This document shows, piece by piece, positions 11,276 through 24,400 of a stretch of 64,000 nucleotides of DNA (position 1 is the first letter of the stretch; every line of letters begins with the position of its first letter). The position numbers were made by a program, and so were the translations under genes. The stretch comes from Bursaphelenchus xylophilus (taxonomy: Eukaryota; Nematoda; Chromadorea; Rhabditida; Aphelenchoididae): NCBI GenBank assembly GCA_904066235.2, contig CAJFCV020000003.1:8990001-9054000 (forward strand), written 5' to 3'. Under the pieces are notes generated by a model, which worked only from the letters and a program-made list of their open reading frames with translations, did no database searches and had not been told where the DNA came from.

Positions 11276-13163
11276 ATGTCCGACGATCGAAGCCAAAACA
11301 AGGTTTGCCTTATTGTCATCGATGGTTGGGGAGTTCGAGAGGAAAAGCATGGAAATGCGATCGCTAATGCCAATACCCCAGTCATGGACAAGCTATGCTC
11401 CGGAAATTGGACCCAATTAGAAGCCTCAGGACACCATGTGGGACTCCACAAAGGACTTATGGGAAATTCTGAAGTCGGTCATTTGAACATTGGTGCTGGT
11501 CGTGTGATGGCACAGGTAAATTTTTATATCAAGTGTAATATAGCTTGATTTTTTTTATTGTTTCGGTCTTTAGGATATCGTGAGAATCGACAACTCCATA
11601 GAGGATCAGACCCTCATCAAGAATGAGACTTTGGTGGCAGCCGCAAAGCGAGCCAAAGAGAATGGAGGCCGTCTTCATCTGTGTGGACTGGTCAGTGATG
11701 GAGGAGTTCACTCTCACATTAAACATCTCTTTGCTCTATTGGAAGTGCTGAAGGAACTTGGCGTCCCAAAGGTTTTCATTCACTTTTATGGCGATGGAAG
11801 AGACACCAGCCCTACCAGTGGAGGTAAATTACTTTAGTTTATATTGTACTAGGTATTATTTTTAAGCTTTGAATATTTTAGTTATTAATGGAATTAATTG
11901 CAGCCGGATACCTCCAACAACTCTTGGATCACATCAAGAAGATTGGATTTGGAGAACTAGCCACAATTGTGGGAAGATACTACGCTATGGACAGAGATAC
12001 GAGATGGGAAAGGACATGCGTTGCCTATGACGCGATGGTGGCCAATCAAGGGGAAGAGATCACTGTGGATAAGGCTGTGGAGACCGTCAACAAACGGTAC
12101 GAGGCTAAAGAAACCGATGAATTTCTTAAACCCATCGTGTTTGGGCAAGAATCCAGAGTAAAGGATAACGATACCATCATCTTCTTCAATTACCGCGCCG
12201 ATCGGATGCGCCAGATCTCGGAGACCTTTGGCTGCGAACGTTGGAAGACCATCGGCTCCAAATTCGAACACCCCAAGAATTTGCAGGTCTTCGGAATGAC
12301 CCAATATAAGAAGGAATTCAATCTTCCAGTCCTGTTCCCACCAGTTTCCAGCGATAATGTGCTGGCTGAATGGCTCTCCAAGAAGGGTCTGACGCAATAT
12401 CATTGTGCCGGTAAGTTTGTTTTAATTTTTTATAGTATTTCTTTGGAGTTTAGGCACGTTTTGGAGATCATTTTGGCAAATATATTGTTTTAGAGACCGA
12501 GAAATACGCTCATGTCACTTTCTTCTTCAACGGAGGCCGCGAAATTCAGTTTGAAGGTGAAGAAAGATGCATGGTTCCATCACCGAAGGAGGTACCCACA
12601 TATGACCACAAACCCGAGATGAATGCGGCTGGAGTGGGAGACAAGGTAAGAAGAGTTTATCTAATATTATTGTTCTGAATTTAGATGGTGGAACAAGTGG
12701 AATTGGGAAAACATCGCTTCATAATGTGCAACTTTGCCCCACCAGATATGGTGGGTCATACCGGTATCTACGAAGCCGCTGTAAAGGCTTGTGAGGCCAC
12801 TGGTAAGTTGAGTTGTCTAGTGCAATATTTCTTTGTGGATTTTTTGGAGTTTGTGACATGTTTTGATGGACCATGTTTTCAGATGTTGCCATTGGGCGCA
12901 TCTTCGACGCCTGCCAGAAGCACGGCTATATTTGTATGGTAACCGCGGATCACGGCAACGCCGAAAAGATGATAGATGATGATGGAGGTAAATTCACCGC
13001 TCACACTTGCTACAAAGTTCCGTTTACCTGCTCCTCGGAAAAGTACCAACTGAAGAAATCCCTACCCGATCGAGAACCAGCCTTGAGAGATGTGGCCACC
13101 ACCGTTCTCAGCTTGTTAGGCATCGAATTGCCCGAGGAAATGACTGGAGCCGCCTTGGCCTAG
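11276..13163 (+). CDS. ipgm-1: Cofactor-independent phosphoglycerate mutase (iPGM)
   Basis: Six exons (11276-11515, 11574-11823, 11904-12410, 12494-12645, 12685-12802, 12883-13163) give 515 aa, the normal iPGM length. It interconverts 3- and 2-phosphoglycerate in glycolysis and gluconeogenesis. The alkaline-phosphatase-fold metal site begins with CLIVIDGWG. The catalytic serine lies in [10 protein letters not shown]. The metal ligands of the C-terminal half are visible in PPDMVGHTG and VTADHGNAE, and the phosphotransferase-domain substrate residues in [16 protein letters not shown] and NYRADRMRQ. The enzyme is unrelated to the cofactor-dependent mutase of vertebrates, so the gene is a strong hint of a nematode. 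Introns 1, 2 and 5 carry dispersed-motif copies. Confidence 0.96.
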
Positions 13164-13224
13164 ATGAAATAATTAGTATCTAATTGTAATCTCTAATTTG
13201 AAGATAGGTTGTGCTTGTTAAGAT

Positions 13225-13230
13225 AATAAA
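13225..13230 (+). terminator. Poly(A) signal of iPGM
   Basis: AATAAA 62 nt after the iPGM stop codon, followed by a T/G-rich stretch. Confidence 0.6.
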
Positions 13231-14066
13231 CCGGTAGATTAAAGAAAATTGGGTGTTTTCGGCTGGAATTTTTGGTATTTTGTCATCATTGATGATATAG
13301 GGAATGTAGTTTTTGGCAGCTTTGGATGAAACTTGACGAAAATGGAGCCCTAGCTTGCAAATTACAGAAATTACCGAGGTCTTTGGTAGAGAGAAAAATT
13401 TTTGTTGATTTTTGGAGTGAAAAGTTTAGACAGTATTTCCATAAAAAAATGGACTTCGGCGAAGGAAAATTCAACTTGAAAAAGGTATAATCGGAACATG
13501 TATTTTTGTCTGGCCTTTTCTCTTCATTTTCTGCTTTCTTTCGTCAAAAATTTTTTGATTACCTTGGCTGTGGCTGTAACAACAAAACTAAAATTTTTCC
13601 GGCAACTATTGTGGCCTGTCTAATTTCACTGTGCCAAATTTTAAAAAAAATCTGACATTTTTAAAAAAAAATGGACTCTAATGTTACAATAGATAACTGT
13701 AGGATATATTACAAGAAAAAAATTTCTCAGTTTTTTTAGTTTAAGCTGCAGGAAGATACCTATATTTACCCTCCAACTTCTTTATACACATAGTCAATAA
13801 ACCGTCTAATCCCATTTTTGATCCCTCTGTTTCCTCCACCCCACCTTTTTTGCCAAGACTTTAAACTCGCACCCTTGGGCATTTCAAGGGCCGGCCGCAG
13901 GTGTGGAGCCCCAAAAAAGAAAAGATTTGGTCTCGACTCTCTTCTGCATGCCCGTGTTAATAACAACCGCACTGAGGTCGGGAGTTGCGCGAACAATAAA
14001 AGTATAATAAATCGGCTCTTTTTTTCCGACTGTTTTACAAAATTTTTGGATGGAAAAGGACGGAAT
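13231..14066. other. Intergenic gap, no gene seen
   Basis: Between iPGM and the dynein LIC gene. AT-rich, with a more GC-rich part at 13850-13990 just before the LIC start that may hold its promoter. No supported exon. Confidence 0.45.
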
Positions 14067-15902
14067 ATGGTGAGTAAATTTAGACGTTGTACAAAAGTAA
14101 TCAGGAGTCGTATTTTAGAAGAGGAAAGGAATAAGAAAAAGGCGAAGGAAAGTGGGAATGTAATCTTGCTGGGTGAGTTTTGGATCTTCTTAATTTTTTG
14201 AGTCATTTGAAGGTAAAACAAGGTTAAAAATGACTTTTTGGCGACTTAATCACTACTTTACTAGGTGTTAAATGGCTTCTTATTGTGCATAACGTCTTGT
14301 TTAAAAATAAATCTTGATTTTTTCAACGAAATTTTTAGAAAAATAGCAAAAAAATAAAAAATGTCGATTTTTTGTTTATTTAAATTTTATGCCAATTTTT
14401 AAAAGTCTTACAGTATTGAAAAGTTGATAAAAACGAAGCTAGTAGTGTCTGACATACCTTTTAAAAAAATCTTTATTCAAAAACTGCCCAAACTGTCTTA
14501 AAATTGACAATTATCATCAAAAACCCGGGAATTTTTGTGAAGTTTTTCTTTTTGCCGTAAACTTATTTTAAAACGCCAAATTATTTTTCCATTTGGCTCA
14601 AAATACAAAGTAAGCTCTCCTATCTTCCTAACAATAGTTTATTTTCCAGGCTCCAACCACAATTCCATCGCTAATTTGATGAACCTTCTGTGTAATCATG
14701 ACTCAGCTGACGGCCAAATTCATATCCTCAATTATCTCAGTATTCTGAAAAAAGAATCGAATTCCAAATCTCGAAAGACCCTCAAATTCACATATCTCAA
14801 CCTAAAATTCCCTTCGCTCTTTCAATTTTCGATGTTTCCAAAAATTTCGGAAAATGTTACAGTAATCGTCTTGAGTCCGGATGACCCCGGAAATGTGATG
14901 ATGGAGTTGCGAGAGTCCTATATACGTTGTTACGAAGAGTTTCGAAGGATTTTCGGGGAAGATGTGATAGAAAAAATGCGGGAAAACAGTAAGTTTTTTT
15001 ATAATTTTATTGCAATTTTTAGCTCAAAAATTGTAAATTTTCAAAATTTAGAAAGAAGAGAGCATGAGGATTTATTGGACGACAAAAGATTTTGCTCCGA
15101 ATATTGTGGAACTGATGTTGTTGTGGTTTTATTGGACTGGGAAGATGACGTTTTGAAATTTAATGAACACAATAAGTTGTTATATCAATTAAGGCAGTTT
15201 TGTCATGTCCACGGCGCCGCCTTGGTATGTTTTGTTCATTTTTGAGGGCAAATCGACCTTTCTTTCGGTCATTCAGCCAGTCATTTTGAAGGAAATTTCA
15301 AAAAATTCGTCATGATGACTTCTTTAATTTTCATGCTCTGTTGGGTATACGAAAAGGAGGACAAATTTTTTTATAGTATCAAGTCAGCTTGGACAGTAGG
15401 AACAAGCTGCTGATGACGTATTTTCTGGATTTTTTATTTCGTAAATTTAAAAAATTCTGATTAAAAATTTTTTTTTCAAATTTACCCCTGTTATAACGTA
15501 AAACTACCCTTTTAGATCAGCGTGAACTGTTTGGACGACACAACTATCGCCCTTCTCAGGGACTATCTCCTCCATCTCCTGCTTGACCACCCCTTCGAAC
15601 CTTCGACTTCCTTCTCCAATATCTCAGATTCTTTCATTCCGATTGCGGGCGATCGCCAAGAATTCCTTCGAGAAATGACAGAGACTTTTGGAGACCTGGA
15701 CATTGAATTTCCAATCCACAACCGACTCCAGAATGGACTGACGAAAGATTGGGAGGATGATGAACAGAAATTTTTGCAAAAGTTAGAACAACGATTGCTG
15801 ATGGACCCAAGGGATGGCAAGGCGGAGAACAAGAAAGGTCCGAGGATGACTGTTCAGGAGGAGTTTCAAAAGTTGTTGGAAGAAACGAGGACCAAAGCAT
15901 GA
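14067..15902 (+). CDS. dli-1: Dynein-1 light intermediate chain-like protein with degenerate P-loop
   Basis: Four exons (14067-14172, 14650-14988, 15052-15224, 15516-15902) give 334 aa. Family marks: the Ras-like core start NVILLG, the FCHVHGAALISV strand (LIC: FCLQYGAALIYT), HHPF-type LLLDHPFEP, the IP.G.D element SFIPIAGDRQEF, and the DDEQKFLQKLEQRLL segment that matches the conserved EDDQVFLMKLQ of dynein-1 LIC. This last match and the length separate it from the dynein-2 chain. LIC links cytoplasmic dynein to cargo adaptors through its C-terminal helices. The P-loop reads GSNHNSIAN where family members have G..G.GKTS, so nucleotide binding is probably lost. It is short for a dynein-1 LIC (about 440-520 aa). 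The reading of the first exon as unspliced depends on it staying open through GTGAGT at 14069. Confidence 0.78.
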
Positions 15903-15910
15903 AAAATGTA

Positions 15911-16165
15911 CAGTGGGGGACCTGATCCAGTGGCAAAAAACGTTAAGATTTTGCATCCGGGAAGTATCAAAAATGTAGCAAAATGCCTCCCTATCCAAGT
16001 GAAAAAACTCCGATTTCAAAAGCTCTTTTTGTGAGGGAAATGGCGCGCCCTTCAAAGCGAAGTTTTTTCACTTGGAGAGGGAAGCATTTTGCCACATTTT
16101 TAATCCTTCCCAGATGCAAAATGGTACGTTTTTGCCACCGGATTAGGTCCTATGATTCCCCCCTG
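15911..16165. mobile_element. Palindromic MITE with TA target duplication, copy 2
   Basis: A 255-bp copy of the family at 8630-8808, starting CAGTGGGGGACCTGATCC, ending in CCCCCCTG, flanked by TA. It begins 8 bp after the LIC stop codon, so the LIC transcript must use a poly(A) site within or beyond the element. Confidence 0.82.
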
Positions 16166-18254
16166 TAATATAGGAAAATATTGGAAATTTTCAAAAATCA
16201 CCATCATGATGACGTGGTTTCTGAGTTTCAATAGTTTCATAGCAATCTGTATTGTCTATCTACCAGAATTGATGGTCTGTTTTGTTGATATGTGATTTGA
16301 CATTTTGGGTATACCTAAATTTCAAAAAAAAACCTTGGCTACACCAAGTACATCCAAAAAACATTTTGTTTAGTTTGAAATTTCCATAATTCTTGAGTTT
16401 CCACTTTTGTAATGCAATAAGCACAATTTTATGGTGACATTGACATATCTTATTAACGTAAAATCATAATTTTTGTCATTTTCTTTGAATAAACGGGTAA
16501 AGTCAATCCAAATTAAGGTCGTATGCAAAGACTACTCTGCCTCTAATACTGTACTATTATAAAATCACATTCGGCTAACCAAAACGCAATTTTCGATCTC
16601 GAGATGGATCTCCAACCGGTATTCCTCGTCCTTTGTCGAGTATTTTAACTGCCATTCCAACGTCGACCCGCGGCGGGTTTTAATTGCTTCGGAACGGTGA
16701 TGCTGATGTTGTTGCCGGTTGTTTTTATAACCTCGCTTTTAATTGTCGGGCTGAGCTTTTGATTACTCAAACCGACCATTTTGGGGGGCTCAAGATGCGA
16801 GAGGAATGGGCGAATCAAAGGAGAGACGTGTTTGGGGATGGAGAAGGTGATATTGATGGGAAAAACAAGATATTTGTTGTCGCTCGGTTATCAAAAATGG
16901 ATGGAATGTATTTCTGACACACTTCTGTTAATCTTCAAGTGTGTTTTTAGGTTCAATTTTCCGTTATTATCCATAAATCACCAATTTTTATAAAAAAATC
17001 CAAAAAATTTTGGAAGGCTTTTTCGCTTACTTTGCGACAAGCTGATATGACATCACTGTAAAAAGCCTATATACTATTTAAGAGCCCGTACTATGAGCAT
17101 TCAATTGGTATATTCTGCCTACAAATCAGTGAGGTCATTCCGGAGTTACAGCCGGATATTGTGCATGACATCAGAATGGATGTTGATGATTTTTGACATG
17201 CCTAAAGTTTGCCGTGAAAACAGATTAGTTCTCAATTCTGATTTTTGACTCTTTTCTATCCTCTAGCATTTACCATTAGGAATTTTTTTTTCAGTATTTC
17301 TTCCGGTAAACTTTGTTAACAAAAATTTTTGGGGAAATGATTTGTGCCTCACGCTGAAATTTTCCCTACGAGATTTTGTCAACGTGTGGATAAAATTTCT
17401 TTGAAACTCCATTTTTTCAATATACAGAGATCAAAACGACACGTCACAAATAATGAATCAGACATCAACCCCCCTTAATCAATGCCTACAAATTGATCAT
17501 CCACCTACTAATCTTACTCTTACTTAAAATCAGCTCTTCTGCTGTTACGTCTGTTCTCTTCCGCCTTCAGTCGCCCCTTTGCAGACTCCTCTCCCACCTA
17601 ATGTCATGTTGATGTCTTGTAATCTGCAAACACGGTTTAAGCGTGTTGTTGGAAGCAGTCATCCCCCTTCCTTCATCCATTCCATCTTTGCCCTGAACTC
17701 GGCGGGCGACCTTGAGGCGCGTTCGCTTCGAATGCCGCAATCCCGCGCCCCCTTCCTGTCTCCGGAGAAGGCTTCTTTAATAACGATTATTTTATGAAGT
17801 TTTTGTATACGCGCGCTTACTTCTTCCCATCCGTTTTTTGTGTTCCTCGTTCCTAAGACCATCTACAAACATTTACAAAAAAATAAATCATAAAAAAAAG
17901 GGGGGGGCGTTGGTGGGTATTATAATTGTTTGGATGATAACGCAGACATTTCTGAATGTAATTTCTCTTATAAAAATTCCATTATTATTTTTTAATTTAT
18001 AAAAGCAGACTAATTTCCCCTAGGGGAGCAATTTCGAACTGTCGGAGTTATATATTACCCGGAATATTACCCCATATTACCTTATTTGGAGGTCATTTAT
18101 TGCGTTTATTGTATGCCCCTTGGTTAAATAACTGAACCTGCCCTTTTATGCGTCATTGTGCATACAGTAGAAACTGGTTAGGAACGGGATTGTTAGAGCA
18201 GTGAGTAAGGGGGTTGGGAGGCAAATGATGGTACTTATAAGGATAGTATTGCAC
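16166..18254. other. Gene-poor stretch, no supported gene
   Basis: AT-rich with two GC-richer islands at about 16590-16700 and 17540-17790. Homopolymer runs at 17877-17910 (A then G). Open frames exist but lack convincing splice sites or recognisable protein. Confidence 0.4.
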
Positions 18255-18690
18255 TGAATAGGCTCAAATTTTTCGTGGAAAGTGCTAGAAGGCCAAGGGC
18301 GAATTTTGATGATATTTGGCGCAAGGTAATTTCAAAAAATTTAGTTCGCGCTTTGCAGACAACGCAGATATTCAAAGAATTTTGCATACGTGAGAGTATG
18401 CAAAATGAGGAGAGATCAGAGAAAAACGCTTTTTGCCATAAATCTGCCAATTTTGGGGGTGAAAAAAATTTTTTTGGCGAAAAGTTCTTCTTTACGGTAG
18501 AAATAAGGCTGCAAATTTAATATAAGCATAAATCGGCAAGAAAAAATTTGAGTTTTTACCAACTTGCGGCCAAAAAAAACCCATTTGCTTTTGCAAAGCG
18601 CAAGTTAAAAATATTTCATAGAAAAATGCAGTCTACTTTGTGCCAAATTACAATAAAATCCGAGCGTCGCCCCTCCAGCAGTTCCCTAAA
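18255..18690. repeat. Decayed copy of the 449-bp palindromic MITE family
   Basis: Diverged relative of the elements at 19821, 42151 and 53528, recognisable by GTTCGCGCTTTGCAGA, ACGGTAGAAATAAGGCT and AAATCCGAGCGTCGCCCC in the same order. The ends are too worn to define a target duplication. Confidence 0.65.
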
Positions 18691-19820
18691 ATTCAAAAAT
18701 TTGTCCCGCACAACTTTTCCAAATTTACAAACCTTCCCTACTTCCCCTCCAAAAATTACCCATTTCCAAAACTTTTGTCCCGCCGACCTTAAAACAGCGT
18801 TAAGGTGCGGCAACCTATAACAGCAATTATCCGGTTACCTTGCTTCCCGGTCTGCTGGTTCCGTTCCTTTTTTTGTGATTCTAATTTAAATAGTAATGCC
18901 CGTTGTTTGAACCGGTTCCCTTACCCTCGAATGTTATTTTAATTAAAATTCTCTCGACTTTTCTGTCTCGATTCTGACTAATCATTCAGGAGGAATGGGC
19001 TTCTGGAAACTGAGACTGATCAGTGGGGCGATTTTTTATTTAGTTTCCGAGATTTTTTGATTTCTGTAGGCATTACAAAGTGCTGAAGAATGTGGAAGTT
19101 TTGATGAAAATTGGAAATAAATTCGGAAATTTTTTTCAGCTTGCGCTATGCAGAAAACATCGATGATTTTTGGGTAAAAAATTGCCGAAAAAATTTGATT
19201 GGTACAAGGCCCAGTTTTTTCAAAATTAAAGCCAATAATTTCAGCGTTTTTTCACTTATTTTTGCAATTTTTCTTTATTTTTTCAAGTCAAATACAAAAT
19301 TAGAGGAGCTGAAGGAGCATTTGAAACGCAAAAATAAATAAAATCACATGGGATCCGGTTTTGTCTGACGTAATTTTGGAGAGGATGAGAGGAAAAAAGA
19401 AGAAAAAGGGCGATTCCTCCCTCTGATCGGCTTTCCTTTTTCGGAATATAGGCTTAATCAATGGCTAATTAGCAAAAAAAGAATAAAAAATTGAGGAGGA
19501 AATAAAAAAAATGGGGAGCCGATGAGGTTGTATTTTCAGTTATGTTGGTTTTAATGAGCTTAATCATGCTGTGGATGACAGGTTTCCTGTTTTAATTACA
19601 CGATTGCATAACGATCGTTAGTGTGGAGGAGGAAGTTGACGGGGATATACGATTTGGCGTTAATTTTTACATTATTGCAGTGTGGAATGTTTGGGTTTGA
19701 ACTTGGAATTTCATTTTTGATAATTAGGATATCTTTTTTTGCAACATTTTGTAGGGTATCCAGGTCTCGATTTTGGCAATTTTTAAAAAAATTTTGGAAC
19801 TCGGAAACTTTCCCATTTTA
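18691..19820. other. Gene-poor stretch
   Basis: AT-rich sequence with poly(T) and poly(A) tracts between two MITE copies. No supported gene or RNA. Confidence 0.4.
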
Positions 19821-20269
19821 CAGGGGAAGTATTCTAAGTGCGACGCTCAGATTTTGATGAAACTTGGCACAAATTTAGAATATTTTTTTCTAAGATATAT
19901 GCGAGAATCCTAGCTCGCGCTTTGCAGAAACAATCGAGACTTTTAGATTGAAAGTCGGCCAAAATTTAGGACTTTTTGCCGAATTTCGGCACGAAAAGTT
20001 TCATGCCTACTTCAACAGTAAAGGATAATGTTTCTACAAAAAATCAAATTTTTCCGCACGAAACTGCCAAAGTTATGGCCAAAAAGCGTTTTTCTCTCTG
20101 ACCGCTCTCCACGTTTAGCGTGCTCTCTCGGCGGCAAAAATCGTTCGACATCTCGGCGGCGCCTGCAAAGCGCCAGCTAAAATTTTCAGGAATTGATACT
20201 TAGTCCATACCCGACGTGTGTGCAAAATTTAAAGAAAATCTGAGCGTCGCACTTGGAGTACTTCCCCTG
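19821..20269. mobile_element. 449-bp palindromic MITE, copy A (TSD TTA)
   Basis: Terminal inverted repeats start CAGGGGAAGTA and end TACTTCCCCTG. Both flanks are TTA, giving a 3-bp target duplication. Inverted sub-terminal blocks include GCGACGCTCAGATTTT and AGCTCGCGCTTTGCAGA. It contains no coding sequence. Copies at 42151-42599 (also 449 bp, opposite orientation) and 53528-53973 define the same ends. Confidence 0.88.
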
Positions 20270-21484
20270 TTAGTTAATTGTAGACGTTACGGAAAGAACA
20301 TAGGGGTTATTCCGGAAAGTAAATTTTTCTGACCCAAAAAGGAAATTTATGACCCCAAGCGCGAACCCCACTTCCACAGTTCGTATGTACAATATATTCG
20401 AAAAGTATTCGGATTTTTGTTCGATTCAAATTTTGAACAACCGAAATCGCTATTTTCCAAAATTTTTAACGATTTTTGAAAACATCCAAAAAATTAAATC
20501 TCAATTTTATCTTGCACTTGGTCACCCCCTAGCTAATGCCCTAGACTTCCCGTTTTTACACAACCGTTTTAGATGACTCAAAAAGGAACCGCCATCTCAC
20601 CTAATTCTTGATCATTTCGCAGATTCTTGACTGTTATTTCACTAATTAATAAAACCGCCCTTGACGCGAACACATTCTTACTGCAATCAGAAGGTGATGA
20701 GTAATTGTTAAGAACGCGAAGATGGGGTACCGGGGATAGGGGAAAGGCAGACGGAGACAGTTTATGAACACTTTTTTAAATAAGTTTTGGATTTAGTCCT
20801 CTATGGGAATTTGATTTTTAGGCGTCATTTGGCCAAAAAATTCTGATATACGAAGAACCTTTGAAGCGCGATTTTATCATACACAGTGATAAATAACGTT
20901 AATCTTAGAGGTAATTACTGTAACTATATAGTTTTACTTCTTATCTAATCGGTTGTTTTGACAAAAAAGAACAATTTGTCAGACAAAACTATAAAAAAAT
21001 TGGCAAAATTCTATAAAAACAAAGTTTTACATGACTGAAAATGATGCCCATCTTTTTGTAAATTTTTTCTTTTATTTATGTTTTCAATTTTTTTCATTTC
21101 CTTTTATTTATTTTGCACTGTGCATCATCCCCTAACCTCTCCGTTTAAACTATTTAATTTACCCGTCAATTCGCCCTCCCCCTTCGCCATTTTTCCCATA
21201 TTTCGATCAATTGATTTGACGTTGTTTTTTCGCGACCAAATCCCCGGAGGTCATCCCCGCCGGTCTCACTTCCGTTTCCTTCGCGGCGGGCGTGGCACGG
21301 GTCAGGCAGGTAGGAGGAGAGCGGCGGGGTCATCACCCCGATTCTTTCGCCGGAGAAATCTCAGCGCGTTAACAAATTTGGTGGGCGAGACGAGAGCGGG
21401 AAAGAAAAACGGTCTCGGAATCTCTCCATTTCCCCTAATTCCAGCCTTTTCATCAGGCGAACGAATACAGAAAAAACGAGTGGA
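20270..21484. promoter_or_regulatory. Upstream region of the Pro-rich scaffold gene
   Basis: AT-rich for the first 900 bp, then a GC-rich block at about 21240-21480 immediately before the start codon. It probably contains the main promoter and 5' UTR. No other gene is supported. Confidence 0.4.
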
Positions 21485-24400
21485 ATGGCCGACTCGAAGG
21501 ACTACGAGGAAAAGGTTGGTGACTAAACGAGCGCTTTTGTATGACAGGGGGGGGGCTGGATTAGAGGAATTAATCGTCGCAAACAGGCTTTCGAGGTGGC
21601 TAACCTTGACGTTGAAAGTTTTTGGTAAATTTTTGTAGAATTTTGACAGCGACTACGTCTAATAATTTGTAAGGGAGTTGTAGAATCTTCTCTTTCGCAT
21701 ATCAAAAAACAAAATTTTTGAGCTTCAAAAAATGACGTCATTTTTCGCAATTTCACATTTTTTCTGCATAAATTTGCGCCAAACTAATTATATAGAAACT
21801 GGGATAAGCTAGTGAGAAATAAAAGCAAATTTTGTCAGTGCCAATGACATTGTATGGCATTAAAAAATAACTCTGCCAATTTTCAGTCTCCCTCGCACGA
21901 GACGGTCACCGTGGCCATGCCATCCACCGAGTCCCAGTCCGCCCAGCATCGCTCGATCACCGAGAGCGCGCAGTTCAAGGTTGTGACACCCAAGTATAAA
22001 ACCGGCGACAAAATTGTGAGTTATCTTTAAAATTTATTGTACTTGTATACTCCCCGTACAATGTTTTGACCCCCCTCCTAACTCCGTCCAAAGTGTACTA
22101 ATTCGGACCAAATTTGGTATGTAGTATACTCACAGGCTAGTAACAAAAAATAACATAGCAGGACATACCTTATAGTTGAATTTCAAAAGCTAGGGGCAAT
22201 TTTCAAAAATCACCTTAAAAAATCGAGGAAAAAGTTTTGACCCCCCTTAAAGAAAGTTAGATATCGCCAGCAGATGCCAAACTTATTGTAATCGACGTCC
22301 CATACCTGAATACAGGCTAATATATGGTTTTCCGTTGAATGCTTCGTTGCATTTGAGGATTCAACGCGTTAAACCGTTTTTGATGTAGAGCTGCCCAAAA
22401 TTGTAAAAATCTTGCCCTAGCGCTTTCCTAGAGCTCTAAATTGGGTTTATATTACGTGCTTTAGACCTGTATTTACCTTCTCCTTTCAACAAAAGTGCAT
22501 GGTGGCCTGGCGGTGTAGATTCGGCAGATACCCTCTTGTCATGCCCAGCCTTGGTGAGCCATTTGCTCTTTGACTCAAGGTCGAGATGTGGTCATTAGGT
22601 CCTCAATGTAATCCTGAGACTCCTAGTTACTCTCAGCAATGTAAAATGTTTTGATTTGACACGTTTTGTAATGGGTTTCATTCACCTTAATCTTAACTTT
22701 GCCGTTACTGTAGATGACCCCGAGTACGATGACATCACCACCTCCCATTTGGCGTTTCATACGTCTCAAATGAGTATGGTAAGTGCTGTAGCGTCTTAAA
22801 TTAACTGGTCCATCAAATGAAAGCTGTCTTTGGGTGCTAAAAATCCATTTGAAAAACGCGGGTTTTTCGTTAAGGTGCAGATCGGCGAAGTTGCGCCTGC
22901 AAACCATATGAGACCGTGTCAGCCGGAGTTTATTTTTTCTTTGAGAGTAACTAGGAGTCTCAGGATTACATTGAGGACCTAATAACCACATCTCGACCCT
23001 GAGTCAAAGAGCAAATAGCTCACCAAGGCTGGGCATGACAAGAGGGTATCTGCCGAATCTACACCGTCAGGCCACCACGCACTTTTATCGAAAGGAGAAG
23101 GTTAACACAGGTCTAAATCACATAATATAAATTCAATTTAGAGCTCTAGGAAAACGCTAGGGCAAGATTTGTACCATTTTGGGCAGCTCTACATCAAAAA
23201 CGGTTTAACGCGTTGAATCCTCAAATGCAACGAAGCATTCAACGGAAAACCATATATTAACCTGTATTCAGGTATGGAACGTCGATTACAATAAGTTTGC
23301 GTGGCATCCGCTGGCGATATCTAACTTTTTTTTAACGGGGGTCAAAACTTTTTCCTCGATTTTTTAAGGTGATTTTTGAAAATTGCCCCCAGTTTTTGAT
23401 ATTCAACTATAAGGTAGGTCCAGCCATGTTATTTTTTGTTACTAGCCTGTGAGTATACTACATACCATATTTGGTCCGAATCAGTACACCTTGGACCGAG
23501 TTAGGAGGGGGGTCAAAACATTGTACGGGGAGTATAATATCACACTTGACTGGCCTACCATTTACAACAATAATCACTTGATTTGACCTAAATATTCATT
23601 TTTTAGTCATCGGAAATCAACCTTGGCGGCGCCACAGTGTCCTCTGGACACACTTTACGCGAAAGCAATGGGGAATACCGATCAGAGCATTCGCAAGAAC
23701 AGTTCAAGATGCATGTCATCGACCCCAAAGTCAACTCGAATGCCTATATCCCCGCTCACACCACATCTTCAGTTGTAAAAACCCGAACTATCACCGAAGA
23801 CTTTCCCAGTCATCACAATAAAAGATCACTGCTTAATCTGGACCCTGTGGAACAACGGAAATTCAGGGTAGGAAAAGTGTCCTTTTGTCATTTAGTTACT
23901 AAAATATTTGTACTCATTATGAGCCATTTTTAACTTCGATTACAATTTTAGAGTGTTGAGACTCGGCCGATCACAACAAACGCCTACTTAAGCGAGAGTG
24001 TGAATCGACATCGAGCGGCCGAAGAGTCCAAACTGAAGCAATACTTGAAGGCCAAAGAAGGGGATGCCAATCAGCCCTGGAACAAGCCGGATTGGCCTGG
24101 AGCTAGTGTAAGACCTCTTGTTGAGGATACTAATCTATTCTTGGCACTTTCAGCAAAACCAGGAGAGTCTACGAGAGTTGGAGCAAATCAGAAAGGTGAG
24201 AATTACTTTACATTTTAAGTAGAGACTTATGACGTCTAAACTAATGCTTTTTTGAATTTTCAGAGTATCGAAACGCTACAAAAGGTAAGTTAGTGTCAGT
24301 TCTTGTCTTTCCTTGTCTTATCTTGTCCTTCCTTTCTACTGGAATATGAGAATGATGGCACGGAGTAAAAGGAGAACGCCTGAATTCAAATCTACTGAAA

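Noticed and set aside
17819..17862. Short minus-strand exon-like piece (MVLGTRNTKNGW then GTAAGC)
   Set aside because: Good donor and a weak acceptor, but no partner exon was found within several kb.
21078..21638. 186-codon plus-strand frame upstream of the scaffold gene
   Set aside because: Runs through the scaffold start in another frame and has no homology; likely the 5' UTR and promoter GC block.
22623..22991. 122-codon minus-strand frame
   Set aside because: Lies in the centre and arms of the 1.49-kb fold-back element; no transposase motif.
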